DNA from: Thalassomonas actiniarum
GTDB taxonomy: Bacteria; Pseudomonadota; Gammaproteobacteria; Enterobacterales; Alteromonadaceae
Direction: 5' to 3'
Length of the DNA stretch: 64,000 nt
Assembly: GCF_000948975.2 (NCBI RefSeq)
Contig: NZ_CP059735.1
Span: forward strand, 5,826,603 to 5,890,602
In this document: in pieces, positions 46,517 through 54,585 of the stretch
Numbering within the stretch: the first letter of the stretch is position 1
Layout: each line of letters starts with the position of its first letter
Translations under genes and position numbers: made by a program
The notes under the pieces: generated by a model
Database searches by the model: none
Told to the model about the DNA's origin: nothing
What the model saw: only the letters and a program-made list of their open reading frames with translations

Positions 46517-47686
46517 TTATTCACCGGCGCCGATACCGGTGGAACTTTGCGGGGCACTTGATGCCACAAATCCCCGGCCGGTTTTTGCGTCTGTAGCCAC
46601 TACCGGCCCCGGCATCAGGCGTTCATTGCCTTCAACAATCACTTTATCGCCCGGAGTCAGCTCCTTATTGGCCGCCAGGGCATACACCTCTGCCGATTTA
46701 TATAACACCGTTACCGGTACAGCCGTAGCCACAGAGCCGTTTTCACCATTGGAAACTTTATAGACCAAGGTCATGCCGCCTTTATTCACCACGGCATTTT
46801 TAGATACCGCCAGCACCTGATCTTCGCTTGAAGTGGCTACCCAGCCGGTAACCGCCATACCGGAAAGAATATTCGGCATCGCCGGGAAGGAAACCACTAA
46901 ATTAAAGGTCCGGCTGCGGTTATTCACCTGGGAAACCAGTTTAAAATCCTTGCTGCTGATGCTTTGCCCGTTGACTTCCAGGGTAATTTCCGAGGTAGTA
47001 GACAACTGGCTAGCCAGGCGTTGCGGTACTTCCAGCCAGGCTTCGAGGCGGTCGCTGGAGATCATTTCAATCGCCACTTCTCCCTGATTGAACCATTCTC
47101 CCGGTTCAGCCAGCCTTTGGGTGACATAGCCGTTAAAAGGCGCCCGTAATTCGGTATCCGCCAAACGTATCTTCAGCAACTCAAGCTCATTCTGCAGCGC
47201 TTTTACCTGGAAATTAGCCTGGGATAAGGCCGCTTCGGCCACGGCTAATTCGGTCTTAACATTTCTTAACTGGCGTTCTGAAATCGCATTCTTTTCTGCG
47301 GTATAAGTAAAAGCGGTTAAATCGTCCTGTAAATTCTTTTGCTCGGCTTTTCTTTGCTTAACTAAGGCCTTGCTGCGGTCATATTCCGCCTGCAGCTGGA
47401 GCGATTGGGCATGCAAACGACGGCTGTCCAGGCGTAGCAAGAGATCACCTAAGCTCACCTTGTCCCCTTCATTAACCATCACCTGGTCGACACTGCTCGA
47501 CTCCCGCACAGAAACGCCGGCCTCAACCGCCGCCTTGATATTGCCGACCACACGTTCGCGCTGTTGCATATCCGATAAGGTTACCGGCTCAACCAAGACC
47601 GCCTGCTGTGCCAGCACGACATAACTTACGCCGCTTAACAATAGCGCCGCCATTAAGGCATTAAACTTTGCAAAACTCTTTTTCAT
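46517..47686 (-). CDS. RND efflux periplasmic adaptor (membrane fusion protein)
   Basis: 389 residues, signal peptide ending SYVVLAQQ. The order is barrel-sandwich hybrid half, alpha-hairpin (LHAQSLQLQAEYDRSKALVK to LLKIRLADTELRAPF), second half with ELRAPFNGYVTQRLAEPGEW, beta-barrel and membrane-proximal domain. It links the RND pump to an outer-membrane channel. Start ATG 47686 has GGGTATCGGG upstream. It is the first gene of the adaptor-pump operon and its promoter holds a repeat shared with the tetR promoter. Confidence 0.92.
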   Translation of the reverse strand: MKKSFAKFNALMAALLLSGVSYVVLAQQAVLVEPVTLSDMQQRERVVGNIKAAVEAGVSVRESSSVDQVMVNEGDKVSLGDLLLRLDSRRLHAQSLQLQAEYDRSKALVKQRKAEQKNLQDDLTAFTYTAEKNAISERQLRNVKTELAVAEAALSQANFQVKALQNELELLKIRLADTELRAPFNGYVTQRLAEPGEWFNQGEVAIEMISSDRLEAWLEVPQRLASQLSTTSEITLEVNGQSISSKDFKLVSQVNNRSRTFNLVVSFPAMPNILSGMAVTGWVATSSEDQVLAVSKNAVVNKGGMTLVYKVSNGENGSVATAVPVTVLYKSAEVYALAANKELTPGDKVIVEGNERLMPGPVVATDAKTGRGFVASSAPQSSTGIGAGE

Positions 47687-47727
47687 TTCCCGATACCCTC
47701 AGCCAAAACTTCAACAACCCAAGCCAC

Positions 47728-47745
47728 TATTAGACCAGTCGTCTA
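47728..47745. promoter_or_regulatory. Candidate TetR operator at the efflux operon promoter
   Basis: TATTAGACCAGTCGT (47728-47742) occurs again at the tetR promoter (48717). Here it is part of the near-palindrome TAGACCAGTCGTCTA, 40-60 bases before the adaptor start codon. The shared 15-base word and dyad symmetry mark it as a likely repressor site. Confidence 0.65.
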
Positions 47746-47850
47746 GCATTCTAGTGTCAAATGAAAATAGATCAAGTAACTTTGCGGATTAATTCATCAC
47801 GAAAACAACCAAACAACTGATATTATTAATTAAAATAAAATTAAAAAATT

Positions 47851-47866
47851 TAGACCATATGGTCCA
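47851..47866. promoter_or_regulatory. Second palindrome upstream of the efflux operon
   Basis: TAGACCATATGGTCCA contains the perfect 12-base palindrome GACCATATGGTC and shares TAGACC with the operator above, so it could be an auxiliary site for the same regulator. The surrounding 376-base gap has no gene. Confidence 0.45.
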
Positions 47867-48062
47867 AAGCAAGCTAAAAACCGGGACGAGTGTTCAGTTT
47901 ATTGCAACAAACTGATCAAAAGCGGTGAAAGAATGCCGGACAGATAAACTTGTAAGAACAGCAAAGCATATGAAATGAGCAGCAAACAAAACCTCTTAAT
48001 GAAGGCAGCCTGCTGCAGAGACAGAGAAAGCACAACAGCCCATAAGCAGGCCTATGTATCGT

Positions 48063-48689
48063 TTAACTTGAGGATTTTTCCTGCAGGATATTGGTAAAGA
48101 TCAAGGCAACAAATTGCTCCAGCGGCACTATGCTCTGATCTATCTGTACCCGGATAATAATGCCCTGGAGCGCACTGTTGATCATGTTGGCCAACATATC
48201 GGCATCGTCTTTACAGTTTATTTCATCGGCTACCTGGGCTTCCCTGATGGTTTGCGCCAGCACGCTTGCCATAGAATCGAATGAATACTTGATCGCCCCG
48301 CGCATCACTTCATTTAATTGTGACGTTTCCAGCGCCATTTTCGGTAAGGCGCATTCGCAGGACAAGCCGTGTTCAAGAAAATAGGTAATTTTGTCATTAA
48401 AATAATTCTTCAAGCGGTTTATCGGCGAGTAAGTACGGTCGGTTAATTTCGCCCGACACTCCTGATTCCAGCCGTCGGTAGAGTTTTCAATCAGCTGCAG
48501 GCCAAAGTCATCTTTAGATTTAAAGTAGTGATAGAATGACCCTTTAGGCACACCCGCCAGATCCAGGATTTCTTTTAAACCACAGGCATGGTAACTTTTG
48601 GCGGTAATGGCTTTATGGCCGGCTTCCAGAATAATATCCCGGGTGCCCTTAACGGCCTCATTTGCCACTGTGTCTTTCTCAGGCATCAT
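48063..48689 (-). CDS. TetR-family transcriptional repressor (NemR-like)
   Basis: About 208 residues from ATG 48689 (a TTG one codon earlier is possible). The N-terminal helix-turn-helix is LKEILDLAGVPKGSFYHYFK, close to the NemR/AcuR group, where GVPKGSFYHYF is typical. The C-terminal ligand domain has a cluster HGLSCECALPKMAL with two cysteines that might sense electrophiles or oxidants as in NemR. It is located 376 bases before the efflux operon on the same strand, and a 15-base operator-like word is shared by both promoters, indicating autoregulation plus pump control. Confidence 0.9.
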   Translation of the reverse strand: MMPEKDTVANEAVKGTRDIILEAGHKAITAKSYHACGLKEILDLAGVPKGSFYHYFKSKDDFGLQLIENSTDGWNQECRAKLTDRTYSPINRLKNYFNDKITYFLEHGLSCECALPKMALETSQLNEVMRGAIKYSFDSMASVLAQTIREAQVADEINCKDDADMLANMINSALQGIIIRVQIDQSIVPLEQFVALIFTNILQEKSSS

Positions 48690-48716
48690 CAATTCTCAAA
48701 GTGAAATGTATGGATA

Positions 48717-48734
48717 TATTAGACCAGTCGTATA
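48717..48734. promoter_or_regulatory. Candidate TetR operator at its own promoter
   Basis: TATTAGACCAGTCGT followed by ATA, 30 bases before the tetR start codon, is identical over 15 bases to the site at 47728. This supports autorepression. The remainder of the 312-base gap to the ureohydrolase shows no gene. Confidence 0.65.
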
Positions 48735-49001
48735 TTATTTCAACCATAATTTTATTCATACTTGTTATTTCCCCGTTAACGTCAAATGCGAAGCCAGAAA
48801 AATCATAGAGTTAGCCTGGGGCTGATAAAACTGCAATTTATCTTGTTGACACGACCGGGCAATCAAGGATGTAATCATCTAACGAATCCCGGGTTCCGGC
48901 TATAGCAGAACACAGGATGACAACAACTTACCCCGAGTTAAAAAACAACTTACTCACAGGGTTATACACATCATCAGCGCTAACACATGGGAGGAGAAAT
49001 T

Positions 49002-49814
49002 TTGACAACAACATCGACTAAGGTTGGCCTGCTGGGGATCCCCTATGACGAAAACTCATCTTTTAGCCGCGGACCGGCCAAAGCCCCGGCAAGCATAAGA
49101 AGTGTTTTGCAAGGCGGCTCCCTCAACAGCGGCTGTGAAAATGGTATCAATTTAAAAGATAACCCGATGTGGCTTGATTGCGGCGACCTTGAAATAACCG
49201 GCAAGCATGATTTCGTTTCAGGAATCGAATCCGGCTGTGCAGATATGCTTAACCGGGGCACACGCCTGCTGACCTTAGGAGGAGATCATAGCATCAGTTA
49301 TCCTATCCTAAGGGCTTACGCCGGACATTACCCGAAATTAAACATCTTACACCTGGACGCCCATTCCGATTTATATGACAGCTTTAAAGGCAACAGATTA
49401 TCCAATGCCTGCCCTTTCGCCCGGATAATGGAAGAAGACTTGTGTCAGCGCCTGGTACAGCTGGGGATCAGAACCTTAAACCAGCATCAAGTTGAGCAGG
49501 CACAAAAGTTTAAAGTGGAAATGGTTGAAATGCGCCATTGGCAAAGCGGGCAATTGCCGGAGTTTGACGGCCCGGTTTACCTGTCACTGGATATTGACGC
49601 CCTGGATCCGGCCTTTGCTCCCGGTGTATCTCACCGCGAACCGGGCGGTTTTTCTACCCGGGAAGTGATCAGCTTAATTCACAAAATCAATATGCCGCTG
49701 GTAGGAGCCGATATTGTCGAATTTAACCCGGATAAGGATATCGATGGTGTTACAGCCCAGGTCTGCGCCAAGCTGGTGAAAGAAATCGCCGGAAAGATGC
49801 TGGACTCGATTTAA
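49002..49814 (+). CDS. Ureohydrolase (agmatinase/arginase family)
   Basis: 270 residues. The frame could start at ATG 48987, but that codon has no ribosome site, while the strong GGAGGAG lies inside it and is spaced five bases before TTG 49002, so TTG is preferred. The manganese ligands are all present: LGGDHSISYP, LHLDAHSDLYD and LDIDALDPAFAPG. The family hydrolyses guanidino compounds to urea (arginine, agmatine, formimidoglutamate or guanidinobutyrate), and the exact substrate is not visible. The last 50 bases and the following 50 have been copied in tandem downstream. Confidence 0.88.
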   Translation: MTTTSTKVGLLGIPYDENSSFSRGPAKAPASIRSVLQGGSLNSGCENGINLKDNPMWLDCGDLEITGKHDFVSGIESGCADMLNRGTRLLTLGGDHSISYPILRAYAGHYPKLNILHLDAHSDLYDSFKGNRLSNACPFARIMEEDLCQRLVQLGIRTLNQHQVEQAQKFKVEMVEMRHWQSGQLPEFDGPVYLSLDIDALDPAFAPGVSHREPGGFSTREVISLIHKINMPLVGADIVEFNPDKDIDGVTAQVCAKLVKEIAGKMLDSI

Positions 49815-50120
49815 CGCGAATAAAGCAAAATCAAAAGCTATCACAGCACCTTCATCAGTAATTCAGCGCCAAGCTGGTGAAAGAAATCGCCGGAAAGATG
49901 CTGGACTCGATTTAACGCGAATAAAGCAAAATCAAAAGCTATCACAGCACCTTCATCAGTAATTCAGCGCCAAGCCGGTGAAAGCAATCGCCGGGAAGAT
50001 GCTGGACTCGATTTAACGCGAATAAAGCAAAATCAAAAGCTATCACAGCACCTTCATCAGTAATTCAGCGCCAAGCCGGTGAAAGCAATCGCCGGGAAGA
50101 TGCTGGATTCAATTTAAAAC
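49765..50120. repeat. Tandem copies of the ureohydrolase 3' end, 101-base period
   Basis: Units start at 49765 (inside the gene), 49866, 49967 and 50068. Each covers the last 16 codons, the stop and about 50 bases of 3' flank. The second copy is nearly identical to the first, the third and fourth share CAAGCCGGTGAAAGCAATCG changes, and the fourth decays before 50120. This looks like a recent slippage or unequal-crossover expansion. The extra copies have no start codon and are not expressed as proteins. Confidence 0.9.
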
Positions 50121-50186
50121 AAATAAATCACAACCGCCATCAACAAGAGGGATACTCCCCGATGGCGGCATTGTTAACAATTGAAA

Positions 50187-51086
50187 TTATAAATCCGAGA
50201 ACAGCTCAAATTCATCGACTTCAATATAGGTATCGCCGTGGTTGGTCACCACTTTAAGCCTGACAATGCGGGCTGTGACCGCCGTATTTAAAGTAGCAAT
50301 CTGATCCGATACCTGGGATAGCAGGTAAGACTCGTGATCAACAAAGGTTTCACCGTCACTGGATACCTGCAGCACCACTTTCTCAGGTCCACGCCCCAAC
50401 TGACGCGACTGATCATTTAATACCACACGGAAACCGGTGATTTTCACTAAGCCGTCAAAATCCACCTGCAGCCAGTACTCCGGCTCGACGAAATCAGGAT
50501 CGTGATCGGTATTCAGCTCTTTTTTCACCATCCAGAAGCCGCGACCGAGTTTCTCCACGCCTTCTTCGTCGTTAATTTGCTCTTTATAGGTAAAGCCGTC
50601 AAAAGCTGCGGCACCGACATCATTGTTATAAAAATCACTGACGCTATAACTGCTCTCCGTCAGGCCATTGGTGCCTATTAAGGCAATATTGCCGTAATCA
50701 CCGGTGCGCAGCAGGGAAGCACTGCCATCATCCGGATCGACTCCGGAAATGCCATCCCCCTGTACCAGAGCGAGATACTCAATATCACAGCTGCTTTCAC
50801 TGTCCGGGGTATAACCGATACGCACGGTTTCCTGGGTACGGTTGACGGTAGACACAAGATCTAACCAGCTGTCCGAGTATACCTGCCCCAATTGGAAGCT
50901 CAGGGGCCAGTTGCCTTCCTGGCACTCAAGATATTTATCTTCTTCTGCAACTATGCCTACCTGTACGGTTTCCGATTTGCCGATATAGATATTGGCTATT
51001 TTACCAATATATTCTTCAATCGATGTTTCAGCGGCAGTTACCGATAAAGACACCAATAAAGCCAGACTGGTCATTTTAAATTTCAT
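50187..51086 (-). CDS. Secreted protein with C-terminal F5/8 type C (discoidin-like) domain
   Basis: 299 residues from ATG 51086 (GGAGAG nine bases upstream; 23 codons of upstream frame rejected). The signal peptide MKFKMTSLALLVSLSVTAAE fits. The N-terminal 150 residues have cysteines and an acidic stretch (GVDPDDGSASLLRTGDYG). The C-terminal 130 residues resemble a discoidin domain: EYWLQVDFDGLVKITGFRVV, VVLQVSSDGETFVDHESY and a last strand YIEVDEFELF. Such domains bind glycans or other surfaces. It is transcribed convergent to the ureohydrolase repeats; the function is unknown. Confidence 0.7.
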   Translation of the reverse strand: MKFKMTSLALLVSLSVTAAETSIEEYIGKIANIYIGKSETVQVGIVAEEDKYLECQEGNWPLSFQLGQVYSDSWLDLVSTVNRTQETVRIGYTPDSESSCDIEYLALVQGDGISGVDPDDGSASLLRTGDYGNIALIGTNGLTESSYSVSDFYNNDVGAAAFDGFTYKEQINDEEGVEKLGRGFWMVKKELNTDHDPDFVEPEYWLQVDFDGLVKITGFRVVLNDQSRQLGRGPEKVVLQVSSDGETFVDHESYLLSQVSDQIATLNTAVTARIVRLKVVTNHGDTYIEVDEFELFSDL

Positions 51087-51219
51087 GTCTCTCTCCATAG
51101 TTAAAACAGTCACTTGCCTCGGTAATGCAGTTAATATGCCAAGAGAAAATGTCAAAAGTTTGAACTCATTAGAGAAATTCAGATTTTACCTTAAAAGGAT
51201 CGTCAAACAGACAAGCTGT

Positions 51220-52602
51220 CTACATCACCAACTCATCGCTGGCGGGGGTATCCTCAAGGCATTGTTTCAATAACAACAAAGCCTGTTTTAACCTTTCATG
51301 GCTGCGGGGAGCACATAAACTGATACGAATATTTTGCGGCGCCGGAAAACGTCCTATGGCATAAGATTCCGCCGCCCGCAGCAATAAACCTTTAGCTAGT
51401 GCATGTTGCACAAAGTCTACCGCCCGCCAGTGCTCCGGCAGCGACAGCCAGGCATTAAAGGCATAAGGCAAGGTAGTTAACGGATATCCGGCCAGCTCCT
51501 TTTGCAAAATACGGTGCCGGGCCAGCATTTCCCGGGTGAGCCAGGCCTCCTGCTCAGCCATTTTTCCCGAGGTCAGCCAGCGGCATACCAGCTCAACCAT
51601 TACCGGCGGTATGGTCCAGCAACTGGCGCGTAAACTTTTTCTTAAATCACTCCTGAGCCTGTCCCGCGCCACCAGGTAACCCAGGCGCAGTCCGCCGGAA
51701 AAGCTCTTGGAAAAACTGGAGATATAAATGGTCAGCTCGGGGGCGAGCAGATAAAAACTGCTGACCTTTTCACTTTCCGGTAAAAACTGGACATCATCGT
51801 CGAGGATCAACAGCTGATATTGCCGACAAATGGCAATAAGCTCCAGTTTTCGCGATAAAGGCATTTGCACACAACTGGGGTTTTGCACCTGTGACGTCAG
51901 GTAAATCACCCGGGGATTGTATTGCTGACAGGCGGAGATTAACGCCTGCGGCAGCACCCCCTGATCGTCCATCGCCAAGCCGTGGCATTTCAATTGTTGC
52001 TCCTGGCAGGCCAAAGCGATACCGGGAAAAGACAAACCTTCACATAAAACGGTATCGCCACTGCGACAAGTCGCTTGCAGCGACAGGGAAATGCCGTGTT
52101 GGCCGCCATAGGTAAACAAAACTTCATCGGCGCTGCACACCAGGTTACGCCCGCTTAACCAATCGGCTAATTGCTGCCTTTGGTGTTTTAAACCGGTTTC
52201 CGGCTGATAATCCAGACAAGTGGCCAATAGCTGGCGATCCCCGGCAATCTCCATCAGTGCCTGAGCCATCAAATCTCCCTGGGGACCGGCCGGAGCTTTA
52301 GAGCTGCGTAAATCATAACGGCTGTCATCGGCAGTTAGCATGACATACGGCCCCGGCTCCGCCTGCTTGATATAAGTGCCGCTGCCGACCCGGGCCACAA
52401 CAGTACCGCGCCGCTCCGCTTCGGCATATGAGCGGGTAATGGTGCCTATGGTCACGCCAAGAGCATCAGCCAACCTGCGCTGGGGCGGTAACTTCTCACC
52501 GGCTTTAAGGGCGCCGCTTGCCACGGCTTCATCAATGGCATCTGCCACTTGTTTATATTTCGCCAAACTGGAGGGTTTCAACTCGGGCTGCCACATTGTC
52601 AT
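51220..52602 (-). CDS. MocR-type regulator (GntR HTH fused to aminotransferase fold)
   Basis: 460 residues. The N-terminal GntR helix-turn-helix (LPPQRRLADALGVTIGTITR, residues about 40-60) is followed by a fold-type I aminotransferase domain with the PLP lysine in ISSFSKSFSGGLRLGYL. MocR proteins bind DNA and sense PLP-linked amino acids. It is divergent from a LysE-type exporter gene, the common pairing in which MocR controls amino-acid export. Its start codon is immediately next to TTGTAC half-sites. Confidence 0.92.
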   Translation of the reverse strand: MTMWQPELKPSSLAKYKQVADAIDEAVASGALKAGEKLPPQRRLADALGVTIGTITRSYAEAERRGTVVARVGSGTYIKQAEPGPYVMLTADDSRYDLRSSKAPAGPQGDLMAQALMEIAGDRQLLATCLDYQPETGLKHQRQQLADWLSGRNLVCSADEVLFTYGGQHGISLSLQATCRSGDTVLCEGLSFPGIALACQEQQLKCHGLAMDDQGVLPQALISACQQYNPRVIYLTSQVQNPSCVQMPLSRKLELIAICRQYQLLILDDDVQFLPESEKVSSFYLLAPELTIYISSFSKSFSGGLRLGYLVARDRLRSDLRKSLRASCWTIPPVMVELVCRWLTSGKMAEQEAWLTREMLARHRILQKELAGYPLTTLPYAFNAWLSLPEHWRAVDFVQHALAKGLLLRAAESYAIGRFPAPQNIRISLCAPRSHERLKQALLLLKQCLEDTPASDELVM

Positions 52603-52693
52603 GGGTACAATAAAATCCTTGATCTATTTGTACCCCTATATATCATAAAAAACACCTGACAACTATTAAAAACACACAATTGTACGCATACAA
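52603..52693. promoter_or_regulatory. TTGTAC half-site array between mocR and lysE-like genes
   Basis: GGGTACAA (52603-52610) and TTGTACCC (52628-52635) are exact inverse copies 17 bases apart next to the mocR start, and TTGTACGCATACAA (52680-52693) is a dyad 36 bases before the exporter start. Repeated TTGTA half-sites spaced along a divergent promoter are typical of MocR binding. Confidence 0.55.
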
Positions 52694-52729
52694 TATTGTT
52701 TTTTAATTAATGAGAACCAAGATAACTTT

Positions 52730-53341
52730 ATGGCAGCCCTGATCGAACTCAGCAGCATACTTATTCCGCTATTGCTTTTTACCCTGCTGGCCACCGCAAC
52801 CCCAGGCCCTAACAACACCTTGTTGACCTTATCCGGCAGCCGTTTTGGTTACCGGCAAACCCTGCCGTTTCTTTTCGGCATCAGGGCGGGTATTACCGGG
52901 CTTTTTATCCTAATGGCCTCGGGTATCGGCGGCATACTCAACCAAAATCCCCACTGGTATTTGTACCTCAAATTGCTCGGCGCTGCTTATCTTGTTTATC
53001 TGGCAGTAAAAATGGCATTTTCCAAGGGGCACAAGCAGCAAAACAGCCCAGCAAACCTGATAGGCTTTCGCCAGGGAGCGCTATTACAGTTTATCAACCC
53101 CAAGTCCATGATGATGGTTTTATCCTGCATCACCGCTTTTAGCCTGCCCGGAGAGCTGTACCTGCTTTCCGTGATCCAGGCCTGCCTGATCTTCAACCTG
53201 GTGGGATTGATGAGCAACAGCGCCTGGACGGTATTTGGCTCGCTGATCAGCCGTTTTTTAGCCACAGAACTTGCAAGGCAAAGGTTTAACCGCATGTTAG
53301 CCATCTTAACCCTGGTTGCCGTGGCCTTACTTTTTATTTAG
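52730..53341 (+). CDS. LysE/RhtB-family amino-acid exporter
   Basis: 203 residues with six predicted membrane segments. The N-terminal ATPGPNNTLLTLSGSRFGY and the LKLLGAAYLVYLAVKM segment are LysE-family signatures. Family members export amino acids or their analogues. The start ATG 52730 has only a weak ribosome site. Control by the divergent MocR regulator is likely; the exported amino acid cannot be told from sequence. Confidence 0.9.
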   Translation: MAALIELSSILIPLLLFTLLATATPGPNNTLLTLSGSRFGYRQTLPFLFGIRAGITGLFILMASGIGGILNQNPHWYLYLKLLGAAYLVYLAVKMAFSKGHKQQNSPANLIGFRQGALLQFINPKSMMMVLSCITAFSLPGELYLLSVIQACLIFNLVGLMSNSAWTVFGSLISRFLATELARQRFNRMLAILTLVAVALLFI

Positions 53342-53347
53342 TTACGT

Positions 53348-53400
53348 CGTTAGGCTTCTTTCTTTCGCTGTTGAAACCCGACAGCTAGGAAAGCCTAACG
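53348..53400 (+). terminator. Long hairpin after the LysE-like gene
   Basis: CGTTAGGCTT (53348-53357) and AAGCCTAACG (53391-53400) are perfect 10-base arms, and inside GCTGT pairs with ACAGC to make a branched stem. It begins six bases after the stop codon. No T-run follows, and the MITE-like element starts directly at its right end. Confidence 0.5.
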
Positions 53401-53612
53401 TAATACCAATTGCATTAAGTAGATGACCAAAATTCGGTGAGGATAAATTGTCAAGAAACCCCTTTATCGTTCCAGACTAAAGCTAAGCACCTGCATCCAT
53501 GCAGGCGAGGCGTTTGATTGAGCAATAGCAAGCTGTTGTGATTGAAAACAACGCAGGACTTGGAGATTTAGACCATTCGAAGATGGTTAGATATTTAATA
53601 AAGTTGGTATAA
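53401..53612. mobile_element. MITE-like short interspersed element
   Basis: About 210 bases bounded by imperfect terminal inverted repeats: TAATACCAATTGCATTAA at the left and TTAATAAAGTTGGTATAA at the right (13 of 18 match). Inside is a perfect CCTGCAT-CC-ATGCAGG palindrome (53490-53505). It contains no reading frame and no transposase, and sits between gene ends. Its form fits a non-autonomous element; copies elsewhere in the genome are expected but not seen in this window. Confidence 0.55.
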
Positions 53613-53627
53613 ATTCAGGAGAGGTAA

Positions 53628-54074
53628 ATGATCAAACAGATAAACCCGTCAATTCGTTTTAGCAATCAACAAGAAGAGATGCAACTGGATGTGATCCATA
53701 GCTATTTAAAGTGTTCTTACTGGGCCAAAGGCATACCTAAAGACCTGGTACAAAAGTCTATCGACAATTCCATGTGTTTCGCCGCCTTTGACGGCCTCCG
53801 GCAAATCGCCTTTGCCCGGGTGATCACAGACAAAGCCAGTTTCGCCTACCTGGCAGATGTTTTTGTACTCGAGCCATACCGGGGGGGCGGGATCAGCAAA
53901 CAACTTATGTCTGAAATACTCAAAGAGCCGGAACTACAGGGGCTGAGGCGCTTTATGTTATGCACCAATGATGCCCATGGTTTATATCGTCAATTCGGCT
54001 TTAGTGTCGCAAGCTCACCCCAGAACCTGATGGCGATTCATCAACCCGACATTTACACTGAAATATCAGCTTAA
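53628..54074 (+). CDS. GNAT-family N-acetyltransferase
   Basis: 148 residues. The acetyl-CoA loop is in ADVFVLEPYRGGGISKQLMS (R-G-G-G-I-S, a variant of RGxGxG/A), and RFMLCTNDAHGLYRQFGF completes the C-terminal part of the fold. The SYWAKGIPKDLVQKSIDNS opening is found in a common subgroup of small GNAT proteins. Acceptor unknown. AGGAG precedes ATG 53628, directly after the MITE-like element, so the promoter may be supplied or altered by it. Confidence 0.88.
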   Translation: MIKQINPSIRFSNQQEEMQLDVIHSYLKCSYWAKGIPKDLVQKSIDNSMCFAAFDGLRQIAFARVITDKASFAYLADVFVLEPYRGGGISKQLMSEILKEPELQGLRRFMLCTNDAHGLYRQFGFSVASSPQNLMAIHQPDIYTEISA

Positions 54075-54109
54075 AAGCCGGGGCTAAAATGCCTTATTAC
54101 CGGAAATAA

Positions 54110-54496
54110 TCAGGGTAAGCACTGCCACATCATGGCCAGTGGTGCGGCTAAACCCACAAACCATACCAGGGAACGCAACTTATCCTGATCAAAGTAATAC
54201 ATCAAACAATAAGTGACTCTGGCAGCAACATAAATCATTGCCAGGCGTTCCACGGTTTTATCAACAGAATGGGTCGCCAAAACCAGGGCTATGGCTAATG
54301 AAAAAATAATCAGGGACTCAAAAGAGTTATAGTGGGCGGCCGAGGCGCGGGCACCAAACCCCGTTAATCTGGCTTGTTGCTCCCTGGGGTAATTATTATC
54401 ATAACGGCTCTCCTTATTCATGGCAAAAGCCAGCGGAGCTTTGGCTAAATAAGGCAACAGCGCGGCAATCATGGCGCAAATAATCAGCGTTTCCAT
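54110..54496 (-). CDS. MAPEG-family membrane protein
   Basis: 128 residues from ATG 54496 (AGGT seven bases upstream; an extra TTG start is rejected). Four membrane segments, with the MAPEG landmarks RASAAHYNSFESLIIFSLA and VAARVTYCLMYYFD. Eukaryotic MAPEG enzymes act in eicosanoid and glutathione metabolism; bacterial ones are poorly characterised. It stands alone, convergent with the GNAT gene and upstream of topB on the same strand. Confidence 0.88.
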   Translation of the reverse strand: METLIICAMIAALLPYLAKAPLAFAMNKESRYDNNYPREQQARLTGFGARASAAHYNSFESLIIFSLAIALVLATHSVDKTVERLAMIYVAARVTYCLMYYFDQDKLRSLVWFVGLAAPLAMMWQCLP

Positions 54497-54585
54497 ACAC
54501 AACACCTAATAAAACAAACTACATAAGGGATCATAAGCATAAAACGATTCACATAAATCAACAACTTATTTATCCAGTGCCGCCA

